From: Oscillospiraceae bacterium
GTDB taxonomy: Bacteria > Bacillota > Clostridia > Oscillospirales > Oscillospiraceae
DNA: 6,842 nucleotides
Assembly: GCA_016296235.1 (NCBI GenBank)
Contig: JAEDJR010000105.1
Span: 1-6,842 of the forward strand
Direction of reading: 5' to 3'
A program made the position numbers and the translations under genes. The notes under the pieces were generated by a model, which was given only the letters and a program-made list of their open reading frames with translations, was not told where the DNA came from and ran no database searches. Positions 1 to 6,800 of the stretch are shown piece after piece; positions within the stretch are counted from its first letter, which is position 1; each line of letters opens with the position of its first letter.

Positions 1-1357
1 TCAATTCGACAACGACCGGTGTGTCCGGTATCCAGAAGTGGGTATAATTGATCCGGAACAGCGCTTCGTCTTCATGGAAGTCCTCCAGATAATAGGTTTC
101 ATCGCCCCATTCCGGCGTCTCCTGCCCTGTGGTCTGATCGTAATGCACAAAGCTGGAGCTCCAGTGTCCGCAGAAGTACTCGTTTCCCTCCAGGTCATGG
201 TAGGTGCTCTCAAGTATCTGCACATGGTCGATTCCGGAATTCTCCGTCAGGAAGGTCAGCTTCCAACCATTGTTCGTTTCCTCGGCGCAAAGGAGTTGGA
301 CGCCCTGGGGCAGCGAATCGTGTTCCAAGGTTTTGAGGTTTACATAAAGTTCCTCCCGGTCTTTGTCCAGGAAGTCCGCACTGGTGATGCACAGCCGGAT
401 GCAGTCCGCGTCATAGAAATAGCTGCTCTCTGCCCGATAGGAGGTCATGGACGGGCTTTCTATGCTGCCGTTGGCGGTGATTCCGTTGGAGATCGTCTCC
501 ACATGGGAGCCGTCCTCCAGCTCCAGATAGAATTTCAGACTCTTGAGCCAGGCCGTATTCTCCGGCGCTTCCTCCACATTGATGCGGATATGGGTGGGAT
601 AGATTTCCATGTCCGTGACAGTAATCTTCTGACCATCCAGCTCCACAGGTTGGTTCAGCGTCACGGTTCTGCCCTGGGCCGTGTATTTCGGGTCAAAATT
701 CAGATCAAAGGTAAACGCTGTGAAATACGCCGGTTCCTCTTCCTGCGGGAAATCGTCCTCCTCCGGCAGCGAAACGGGTTCCTCCCGGAACAGGCTGCCG
801 TTGTCCCGGATCCGAAGGGTCAGCGCCAGATAATCCGGCACGTCCTCGTCCACAAAGTCGATGGTAATCCGGCGCAGTTCCCCGTTTTCGTAGATCCCGC
901 CGCCGGAAATGCACGCCGGCAGGTGTTCTCCATCAGCATCGCGCAGCTCCGGCGCGGCGTCCAGGGCCGAATAGTCCTCCGAATTCAGGGTGTAGAACAC
1001 ATTCACCTGCTTCTGATCCACAATCAGGTACTCCACCTGGGCCGTGACGCCGTCTTTGCTCTGCTCCAGGCCCACCATCTGGACGTAGTCGTTCTCGACG
1101 GCCAGCCGCAGGGACGGGTTGAAGGTCAGGGCCTCGGCCAACTCCTTCAGAAGCGGGATCTCCCGGCAGGCCGCCAGGGCCGTGGGCGACAGGTTTATCA
1201 TGCCCATAAAGATGCAGAACACCGCCGCAATCCCCACCAGAGGACGCAGCGCCCACCGTCTCCGGCGGAGTCTGGCCCGGGCCTTCCCCACCGGATCGGA
1301 ATCCGGGATGGATTCCATCCGGGCCAGCATGGCCTCATATTCTTCCATTCGGTTCAT
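1..1357 (-). CDS. DUF4179 membrane protein, probable anti-sigma factor (partial, C-terminus off the left edge)
   Basis: 452 codons are visible from the ATG at 1357-1355, and the frame is still open at base 1. The start is set by ATGA overlap with the sigma-factor stop codon and by a GGAGGAGG Shine-Dalgarno at 1366-1373. The N-terminus (residues 1-36) is cytoplasmic-looking and ends in an Arg-rich stretch (RRRRW). One transmembrane helix follows at about 37-56, then NLSPTALAACREIPLL at 55-70. That NxSP...IP pattern right after the helix is typical of the DUF4179 family. The remaining ~380 residues are an acidic, beta-rich extracytoplasmic part, possibly including a DUF5643-like C-terminal domain (less certain). 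Family members usually sit directly downstream of ECF sigma genes and are presumed to hold the sigma factor at the membrane. No zinc-binding anti-sigma HxxxCxxC motif is present. The anti-sigma role is inferred from context; family assignment is fairly sure. Confidence 0.85.
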   Translation of the reverse strand, partial: MNRMEEYEAMLARMESIPDSDPVGKARARLRRRRWALRPLVGIAAVFCIFMGMINLSPTALAACREIPLLKELAEALTFNPSLRLAVENDYVQMVGLEQSKDGVTAQVEYLIVDQKQVNVFYTLNSEDYSALDAAPELRDADGEHLPACISGGGIYENGELRRITIDFVDEDVPDYLALTLRIRDNGSLFREEPVSLPEEDDFPQEEEPAYFTAFTFDLNFDPKYTAQGRTVTLNQPVELDGQKITVTDMEIYPTHIRINVEEAPENTAWLKSLKFYLELEDGSHVETISNGITANGSIESPSMTSYRAESSYFYDADCIRLCITSADFLDKDREELYVNLKTLEHDSLPQGVQLLCAEETNNGWKLTFLTENSGIDHVQILESTYHDLEGNEYFCGHWSSSFVHYDQTTGQETPEWGDETYYLEDFHEDEALFRINYTHFWIPDTPVVVEL

Positions 1358-1821
1358 AGGTATGCCTCCTCCAGGTCCAATTTCAGCAGTTGTAAAGCCC
1401 GGCGCTGCCGGGTGGCCACGGTGCCCTGGGGAATATCCAGCGCCCGGGCCGTCTCCGCCTGGGTATAGCCGGAGAAAAACCGCAGAATAACCACGTCCCG
1501 CAGCTCCTTGGGCAGGCGGTCAACCGCCTCCCGCAGAGGCAGGGCATCCAGTTCCTCCGACGACGGCTCCGGCAGCGTTTCCAGGGGTTGGAACCGGCTG
1601 CGGCGTTTCAGCTCCCGGGCGCACTCCCGAAGCAGGATCCGGGTCAGCCAGGTGTCAAAAAACTCCGGCTGCCGCAGCTGCTTCAGGCTCCGCAGGCCCC
1701 GGTAGACCGCCTCGTCCAGGGCGTCCAGGGCCTGGGCCTCGCTGCCAAGATAGCACAGCGCCGTGCGGTAGAGCCTGGGCCGCAGCCGCTCCACCCGCCG
1801 GGCGAATTCCTCCATCTCCAT
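1354..1821 (-). CDS. ECF-type RNA polymerase sigma-70 family factor
   Basis: The 155-residue protein has the two-domain layout and length of an ECF sigma factor. Region 2 spans about residues 10-75, including DALDEAVYRGLRSLKQL and the FFDTWLTRILLRECARELKRR helix. A short Pro/Glu-rich linker (79-95) follows, then region 4 at about 98-150 with the helix-turn-helix YTQAETARALDIPQGTVATR. It should direct core RNA polymerase to a small set of stress or envelope promoters. The ATG at 1821 is supported by the Shine-Dalgarno AAAGGAGA (complement of 1828-1835), 6 bases away. It overlaps the downstream DUF4179 gene by ATGA, so the two are probably translationally coupled in stoichiometric amounts. An ECF-like promoter lies about 24 bases upstream, suggesting autoregulation. 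The exact ECF group and target genes cannot be read from the window. Confidence 0.93.
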   Translation of the reverse strand: MEMEEFARRVERLRPRLYRTALCYLGSEAQALDALDEAVYRGLRSLKQLRQPEFFDTWLTRILLRECARELKRRSRFQPLETLPEPSSEELDALPLREAVDRLPKELRDVVILRFFSGYTQAETARALDIPQGTVATRQRRALQLLKLDLEEAYL

Positions 1822-1844
1822 GCCATCTCTCCTTTCTTTTGTAC

Positions 1845-1876
1845 ATTAGACCCCGGAGAAGGTTTTTTTGTTTTCA
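1845..1876 (-). promoter_or_regulatory. ECF-sigma-type promoter in front of the sigma/DUF4179 pair
   Basis: On the minus strand, TGAAAAC (1876-1870) is followed after 17 bases by GGTCTAAT (1852-1845). This resembles the TGAAAC-N16/17-CGTCTA promoters used by Firmicutes ECF factors. Transcription would begin near base 1839, leaving a short leader that just holds the Shine-Dalgarno. Recognition by the adjacent sigma factor is inferred. The GGTC in place of CGTC and the extra A in the -35 are deviations. Confidence 0.6.
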
Positions 1877-1890
1877 GGATTTGATAATTT

Positions 1891-2406
1891 TTATACGCCC
1901 TCGTCCCGGAACAGGCCGAAGGAGGAAAACACCTGCCGGATTTCCTCATCCAGGCCATTCCCGCCGGACTCCCTGCTGCGGCAGACCACAGCGTAGCAAT
2001 CCAGACCGTCCATGACCAGATCCGCCCGGCACAGCCAGCCGCCCTCCTCCGACTGGGCGTACCAGACAAACTGATACTCCGGCAGGCTGAACCGCTGGGT
2101 CTTGAGAATGGTCAGATTCTCAGCGTACATGCCCGAAAGATGCCGGACGGCGCCGTCCAGGCCGGAAGCCAGAAAGGTCTCTGTCTGAATCTCCAGATTG
2201 TCCTCCGGCGCTTCGTAAAGCCGGCAGGTTTCCGTTTCCTCCGTCAGAACGACTCCCTCCGGCAGCCCCAGCTGGATCTCATAGGCCGTCTCCTGCCAGG
2301 CCGCCGCCTCCACCGCCGGCAGGATGTCCTCAACCGTCTCCCAGACCGGCGCCGCACACCCGGCCAGCAACCATACCATCAGTCCAATCAAGCAAACCTT
2401 TTTCAT
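1891..2406 (-). CDS. Small uncharacterised lipoprotein
   Basis: The 171-residue protein starts with MKKVCLIGLMVWLLAGC, a lipoprotein signal peptide with lipobox LAGC. Cys17 would be the lipidated first residue of the mature protein, which would sit on the outer face of the membrane. The mature part (~155 residues) is acidic and contains a motif run of PEGVVLTEETETCRLYEA, then ENLTILKTQRFSLPEYQFVW, then a C-terminal VFSSFGLF. I recognise this only as a pattern common in small lipoproteins of this bacterial group, not as a named domain. The ATG at 2406 has a perfect GGAGGTGG Shine-Dalgarno (complement of 2411-2418), 4 bases away. It lies 69 bases upstream of the sigma gene with no terminator hairpin between, so read-through into the sigma operon is likely. 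A role as sensor or accessory to the sigma/DUF4179 pair is inference from position only. Confidence 0.82.
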   Translation of the reverse strand: MKKVCLIGLMVWLLAGCAAPVWETVEDILPAVEAAAWQETAYEIQLGLPEGVVLTEETETCRLYEAPEDNLEIQTETFLASGLDGAVRHLSGMYAENLTILKTQRFSLPEYQFVWYAQSEEGGWLCRADLVMDGLDCYAVVCRSRESGGNGLDEEIRQVFSSFGLFRDEGV

Positions 2407-2432
2407 CTTGCCACCTCCGAAAGGATGATTCC

Positions 2433-2693
2433 ATGCAATACCTATGGTACTACCTGATTCTAATCAATGCCGTTTCCTTCCTGCTTATGCTGGCTGACAA
2501 GGAAAAGGCCCGGCAGCACAGGTGGAGAATCCCGGAAGCCACCCTGCTGGCCGCAGCCGCTCTGGGCGGCAGCCTGGGCGCTCTGGCAGGCATGCTCCTG
2601 TTTCACCACAAAACCCGCCACGCAAAGTTTACCGTCACCGTTCCCCTCTTGCTCCTTCTGCAGGCTGCTATTTTGATTTGGATCACCAGATAA
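2433..2693 (+). CDS. DUF1294 family small membrane protein
   Basis: This 86-residue protein matches the DUF1294 family along its whole length. Helix 1 (about 3-20) leads into the cytoplasmic motif DKEKARQHRWRIPE (22-35). A Gly-rich second helix follows (ALGGSLGALAGM, 43-54), then the HHKTRHAKF motif (58-66) and a C-terminal helix (about 68-84). The conserved DK-xx-A, WRIPE and F-x-HKT-x-H-x-KF elements are all present, so the gene looks complete. The family's biochemical role is unknown; it is an inner-membrane protein. The start at 2433 has an AAAGGA Shine-Dalgarno 8 bases upstream. It diverges from the lipoprotein gene with only 26 bases between the start codons. The TAA stop directly abuts the A-rich base of the bidirectional terminator. 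Confidence 0.92.
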   Translation: MQYLWYYLILINAVSFLLMLADKEKARQHRWRIPEATLLAAAALGGSLGALAGMLLFHHKTRHAKFTVTVPLLLLLQAAILIWITR

Positions 2694-2733
2694 AACAAAA
2701 AATCAGGAACCAACAGGTTCCTGATTTTTGTTT
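2693..2733. terminator. Bidirectional Rho-independent terminator
   Basis: The arms AATCAGGAACC (2701-2711) and GGTTCCTGATT (2716-2726) form a perfect 11-bp stem around the loop AACA. A-rich sequence precedes it and T-rich sequence follows it, so both strands present a hairpin followed by a U-run. It would end the DUF1294 transcript on the plus strand and the tRNA-Asp transcript on the minus strand. Confidence 0.95.
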
Positions 2734-2809
2734 GGCGACCCGGAACGGACTCGAACCGTCGACCTCCAGCGTGACAGGCTGGCGTGCTAACCGACTGCAC
2801 CACCGGGCC
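2733..2809 (-). tRNA. tRNA-Asp (anticodon GTC)
   Basis: Read on the minus strand this is a complete 77-base cloverleaf with an encoded CCA. The acceptor stem pairs GGCCCGG with CCGGGTC, with a single G-U at position 2-71. The D-arm is GTGC...GCAC. The anticodon stem CCAGC/GCTGG encloses the loop CTGTCAC, giving anticodon GTC for aspartate. The T-arm GACGG/CCGTT encloses TTCGAGT. The discriminator base is G, as expected for tRNA-Asp. The 3' CCA runs straight into the base of the terminator. Confidence 0.97.
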
Positions 2810-2821
2810 ATTTGCTTGGTT

Positions 2822-2850
2822 ATTTTAGCATGCAGCCGCCTGTTTGTCAA
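2822..2850 (-). promoter_or_regulatory. Near-consensus sigma-A promoter of tRNA-Asp
   Basis: On the minus strand a perfect TTGACA (2850-2845) is followed after exactly 17 bases by TAAAAT (2827-2822, five of six matches to TATAAT). It lies 12 bases upstream of the mature tRNA 5' end, as expected for a strongly expressed tRNA gene with a very short 5' leader for RNase P removal. Confidence 0.9.
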
Positions 2851-2892
2851 GAACAAATTCCCGCTCTGCCGGAGTTTCCCCTGCCGTCCGAC

Positions 2893-3333
2893 TCAGCGCA
2901 CCGGCATGATGATGCCGCAAGCCAGCTTTCTGCCGGAATCCCCCGCCGGCTGCGTATGGAAATCGTCGGGATTCTCATGAATAACCACGGTTTTTCCAAT
3001 GACATCCGCCAGACGGAAGCGATTCGTCCAGACAGCCATATGGGCCTGCCCGCCGCCGGACAGCAGCGGCGGCAGATCGCCCGCGTGGGCCGGATGCGCA
3101 GCACCGGAGGGATTAAAATGCCCGCCGGTGTTTGCATAGTCCGTTCCGCCGCAGTCCGGCCCTTCGTGAATATGCAGGGCAAAGAAGCCTGACGGCGGCG
3201 TCTGCGGCAATCCAGCAATATCGGCAGCCAAAACGACGCCGTCTCTCATCTGATAGAATTTCACAGCACCGGAGATTCCGCCTTCCCCCCGTATGTGGGC
3301 AATGGCACCGGGCCGCATATTGGGAATTCTCAT
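2893..3333 (-). CDS. Cu/Zn superoxide dismutase, apparently cytoplasmic
   Basis: The 146-residue protein converts superoxide to oxygen and hydrogen peroxide. All metal and catalytic residues of the Cu/Zn family can be placed. Copper ligands are H54 and H56 (ALHIHEG), H72 (GGHFNP) and H119 (VVIHENPDD). Zinc ligands are H72 (bridging), H80, H83 and D86 (HPAHAGDL). The structural disulfide is C61-C139, and the electrostatic-guidance arginine is R135 (GRKLACGII). No signal peptide or lipobox precedes the beta-barrel, unlike most secreted bacterial homologues, so it is predicted to stay in the cytoplasm. A more distal start is unlikely because the ATG at 3333 has the perfect Shine-Dalgarno GGGAGGTGATC (complement of 3336-3346). 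No hairpin is seen after the stop, so transcripts may run into the tRNA-Asp gene downstream. Confidence 0.95.
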   Translation of the reverse strand: MRIPNMRPGAIAHIRGEGGISGAVKFYQMRDGVVLAADIAGLPQTPPSGFFALHIHEGPDCGGTDYANTGGHFNPSGAAHPAHAGDLPPLLSGGGQAHMAVWTNRFRLADVIGKTVVIHENPDDFHTQPAGDSGRKLACGIIMPVR

Positions 3334-3402
3334 ACGATCACCTCCCAGTATTCTATGCAGAAACCTTCTCCAAAGCTATCCCATCCGCAAAGCTGCCGCC
3401 GG

Positions 3403-3594
3403 TCAGATCAATGCAGCATCCATATCCTGCATCAGCTTCTCCCGGAACACGAAACACCACTGCACATTCTGCGCAGAAGAGAAAGCCCGCATGACCTTTC
3501 CGGGCGCCGGACATGCCTGACACAGAAGGATATCCCGTGACGGTTTCCCGGTTCGCGGATCAATGCCTGCAAACAGCAGAAGCGCTGTCGTTTC
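3403..3594 (-). pseudogene. Startless open frame upstream of the dismutase, possible gene remnant
   Basis: A minus-strand frame is open for 63 codons between a TAA at 3597-3595 and a TGA at 3405-3403, on the same strand as and 69 bases upstream of the dismutase start. It reads protein-like, containing ALLLFAGIDPRTGKPSRD, then LCQACPAPGKVMRAF, then WCFVFREKLMQDMDAAL. It has no ATG, GTG or TTG near its beginning and no Shine-Dalgarno. The first ATG (3492-3490) would leave only 29 residues. I do not recognise the sequence. It may be the 3' remnant of a decayed gene, a leader region of the dismutase transcript, or chance. Confidence 0.3.
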
Positions 3595-3650
3595 TTACCC
3601 TGTAATCTTCAAAATTTACTCAAATATAACACGTTTTTCCTATTTTCCTG

Positions 3651-3679
3651 TTGATTTTCGCCTGCAACTGTGCTATGCT
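3651..3679 (+). promoter_or_regulatory. Candidate sigma-A promoter of the surface-protein gene
   Basis: TTGATT (3651-3656) is followed after 17 bases by TATGCT (3674-3679). A TG at 3671-3672, one base before the -10, makes it an extended -10 element. It lies in the AT-rich stretch upstream of the big gene and would give a leader of roughly 130 bases that includes the inverted repeat. Confidence 0.5.
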
Positions 3680-3732
3680 AATTATCAATCTTTTCAGTCT
3701 GAGCGCATTTGTTTTTATAGATTTGATACTTG

Positions 3733-3757
3733 ACCGCATAATGTTACGTTATGCGGT
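3733..3757 (+). repeat. 9-bp inverted repeat in the leader of the surface-protein gene
   Basis: ACCGCATAA (3733-3741) and TTATGCGGT (3749-3757) are perfect inverted copies around the 7-base loop TGTTACG. Only a short T-run (TTT) follows, so it is not a convincing terminator. It may be an operator, an mRNA-stabilising or attenuating hairpin, or the end of an unseen upstream transcript. Confidence 0.65.
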
Positions 3758-3815
3758 TTCATTCCCCGTTGTGAAGCTGCCCGGCAGCGCACTATGGGAG
3801 AAGGGGGGCCGATTG

Positions 3816-6800
3816 ATGCAAAAACAGGAACTGCCCAAGGCAGAACAATTCCGCACGCAGCACAGCCGGCGGCGCGTGTGGAAACGAATTGTCGGCGTAC
3901 TGGCCTGCGTTGTGGTTTTTGTCACAACATACGCATTGATCCTGCCGGCCATCACCATGGAGCCGGAGCCTGTCTGCGGCCTGCAGGAGCATACCCACGA
4001 CGAAAGCTGCTATACGCTGGAGCCGGCGGTCTATGAGGCACAGCTTTCCTGCCTGACGGCCGCCATGCTGCACCAGCATACCTACGACTGCTACGATGCG
4101 GCAGGCAAGCTGATCTGCGGTCAGGCGGACTTCGTCATTCACTATCATGACGCCGTGTGCTACGACAGCGCCGGCAATTTGGTCTGTCCCCTGCCGGAAA
4201 TCGGCGAACATGTCCACACGGAAGCGTGCTTTGCCGGCAGCGGCCACGTTCATACGGAAGCCTGTTATGAACCGCAGAACACGCTCACCTGCGGTCTGGA
4301 GGAATCCAACAGACATTCCCACGATGCGGATTGCTATGACGAAACCGGCAATTTGATCTGCGCGCTTGCGGAGTCAGACGGACATATCCATGACGAAGCT
4401 TGTTACGAGACGTCCGACACCTTAATCTGCGGCGAGTCGGAACATGAACCGGGCGAGCAGGAGCTGGTCTGCGGCCTGCAGGAAGCGATTCCCCATATCC
4501 ACGAGCCCAGCTGCTATGACGCTGCCGGGAACCGGATCTGCGGACGGCTGGAAATCCGTGTCCACCAGCATGACGCCAACTGCATGACCCAGGTTGAAAT
4601 CACACCGGAGCGCTCCGTCCTGACCTGCAGCCTTCCGGAGCATACCCACATGCCGGAATGCTATCCCCAGCATTCGGAAGAGCCGGAAGATGAAATATCC
4701 AAAGAGCCGGAATACCCCGTCTACTGCGGAAAGGAAGCCCACGAGCACACGGACGCCTGCTACCGGGACGGAAGCATTGTCTGCGGCCTGGAGGCCCACG
4801 CCCATTCGGAAGCCTGCTGGGAGCCTCCTGTGGAAGATGAATCCGATCCCACCGCAGATGTAGAAACCAGCGCAGACTGGGAAGCCACCATGGCGGGCGT
4901 GACACTCACCGGAGAATACCGTACCGACGCGCTGGCCATTGCGGAAAGCCAGTTGGGTTATACCGCCAGCGTCCGGAATTATATTGTAGACGAAACCGGC
5001 CGGGAAAAACGGCTATCCCGTTACGGCCAGTGGTACGGCGACGCCTACGGTGACTGGTGCGCCATGTTTGTGTCCTTCTGCCTCAACTACGGTCAGGTGG
5101 AAGAGATGCCTCTGGAAGCCAACTGCCAGCGTTGGATGACGGCTCTGTCGCAGCCGGACTGCGGCCTGCTGCGGGACGGCGGTCCCTGGGCCGACGCCAA
5201 TTGGGAGCCGGAAGCTGATCCGGAACATCCGGAGCAGACGCTTCCCGCCTATGCTCCCCAGCCCGGCGATCTGGTGTTCTTTGACTATGAGGGCGACGGT
5301 ATTTCCGACCACGTTGCCCTGGTCTATGCCATCGAAGAAGCCACGGAAACCGAACCGGCCCGGCTGAAGACCATCGAGCGCGCTCCCGGAGATCAGGTTG
5401 GGTACCGGACCTATTCCCTGCCCTACGGCGCCATTGCCGGGTTCGGCACACTGCCGGAGCAGACCTTCTACTGCGGCAAAGCCGGTCATGTCCACACGCA
5501 GGCCTGCGGCGCTTCCTGTTCCCTGGAGGAGCACATCCACACGGAGGATTGTGAAAAGCAGCCGGAGGAGCTGCTGGCAGAAGGAAAGCTGACCAGGCTG
5601 GAGGCAGCCGGTGAGGATTATATTGTATCCGTTCTCTATGGTCCGGATGCGGCGCTGCCCGAGGGCGTCACGCTCTCCGTCCGGGAGATTCTCCCCGGCA
5701 CCGAGGAATACCAGACCTATTACGACCAATCCCAGGCAGCTCTGGCAGCCGGGCAGCAGGAGCCGGAAACCCTGACCTTTGCCCGCTTCTTTGACATTCA
5801 GTTCCTGCTGGACGGCCAGGTGATCGAGCCTGCGGCGCCGGTTCATGTGACCATCACCTATGCTTCCGATGTGGAAACGGAAGCCGCCACCGGATGCTGG
5901 GCCATCCATTTCGCGGAGAGCGGCACGGAGCTGCTGGACGCGGAAGCCACGGCCCCGGAGGAGGGCGGCACCAGCTTCTCCCACACCCAGGAGGGCTTCT
6001 CCGTGGTGGGCAACCTGGTGACGGCCGTATACGGCGATAATCCTTCTGACAAAGGCCCCTCCGCTCTGCCGGTGGACTATTACGTCCACATCGACGGTGA
6101 GTGGGTCTGTGTGGGTTCCACCAAAACAGGCTGGTATGGAGATTATACTGCAACCGGTTGGACCAACAAAAACCGGGACTGCATCACCGTTGCGCAGGCC
6201 AATTCCATTCTCGGGCCCTATGGTTTCAAGACTGATGCCGCCAATGCGGCCCTGCAAATTGCCTACCAGCGGAAAGAGACCTATCAGGAGGGCAAGCTGC
6301 ACTGCGATACCCAGTCCTATCCAGCTTCAGATGATAGCGGTGCCGTATTCATTCCCCTGGCGCGGAACAAGAACCCAAAATCCGGCTATAACCTTTATTT
6401 CATCCCCGGAAATGACAACAATAAATTAGACGGTTTTCTGGAATCGTTTCCAACCACCGGCAGCGACTTCTACACCGTTTCCATTTACAATGCCAAGGGT
6501 GAGCTGCTGGAAAAATCCAAACCCATTCTCACCGGCGGCAGCTACACCTGGACGGTTTCCGGCAGTGATGCACAGACCTGGCTCGCCGCCTACAGCGAAG
6601 GGCGCACGGCGAAGGTTTCCGTCACCGGCGGTTCGCTCACGCTGACGGACATCACCTCCACGGTCACCCTTTCCCCGGACAAGGGCGATGTGAACAGCCA
6701 CAGCGTAACCTTCAAGGTTCTGGTGGACGGCCAGTGGAAGACGGTGGGTTCCCTGCCCTACTACTATACGAATAACGGCTCCGCCTATATCACCTCCGAC

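Larger units (their letters stand above)
3334..3815. other. Intergenic region between dismutase and giant surface protein
   Basis: Apart from the startless frame at 3403-3594, this 482-base stretch has no supportable gene. Its right part (about 3600-3735) is clearly AT-rich against the GC-rich coding surroundings and carries a candidate promoter and a 9-bp inverted repeat for the surface-protein gene. No RNA gene was recognised. Confidence 0.6.

Noticed and set aside
38..1468. 476-residue plus-strand open frame
   Set aside because: It is antisense to the DUF4179 and sigma genes, whose translations fit known families. It shows no domain and no good ribosome binding site; long antisense frames are common in GC-rich codon use.
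1849..1875. GC-rich stretch followed by a T-run on the plus strand, terminator-like
   Set aside because: No stable stem forms before the T-run and no plus-strand gene precedes it; the same bases are better explained as the ECF promoter spacer on the minus strand.
2733..2809. tRNA-Asp considered as an integration site
   Set aside because: No integrase gene and no direct repeat of the tRNA 3' end was seen in the window; the flanks are ordinary genes with a dedicated promoter and terminator.
2522..2980. 152-residue plus-strand frame
   Set aside because: It crosses the DUF1294 gene, the terminator, the tRNA and the dismutase end, so it cannot be a real protein.
3792..4805. Minus-strand frames of 176 and 127 residues across the repeat array (3792-4322 and 4422-4805)
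   Set aside because: Both are mirror frames of the Cys/His repeats; their shared phrases (LQAAD, VGMLLQA) are simply the reverse complement of the repeat units.
3975..4817. Regular repeats considered as a CRISPR array
   Set aside because: The periodicity is in the protein (HxHxxxC), the spacing is irregular, the DNA copies are diverged and the frame is open throughout.
5013..6302. 429-residue minus-strand open frame
   Set aside because: It lies wholly antisense to the CHAP surface protein, which has recognisable catalytic motifs in the plus frame. The antisense translation is low-complexity Gly/Arg/Leu-rich and matches no family.
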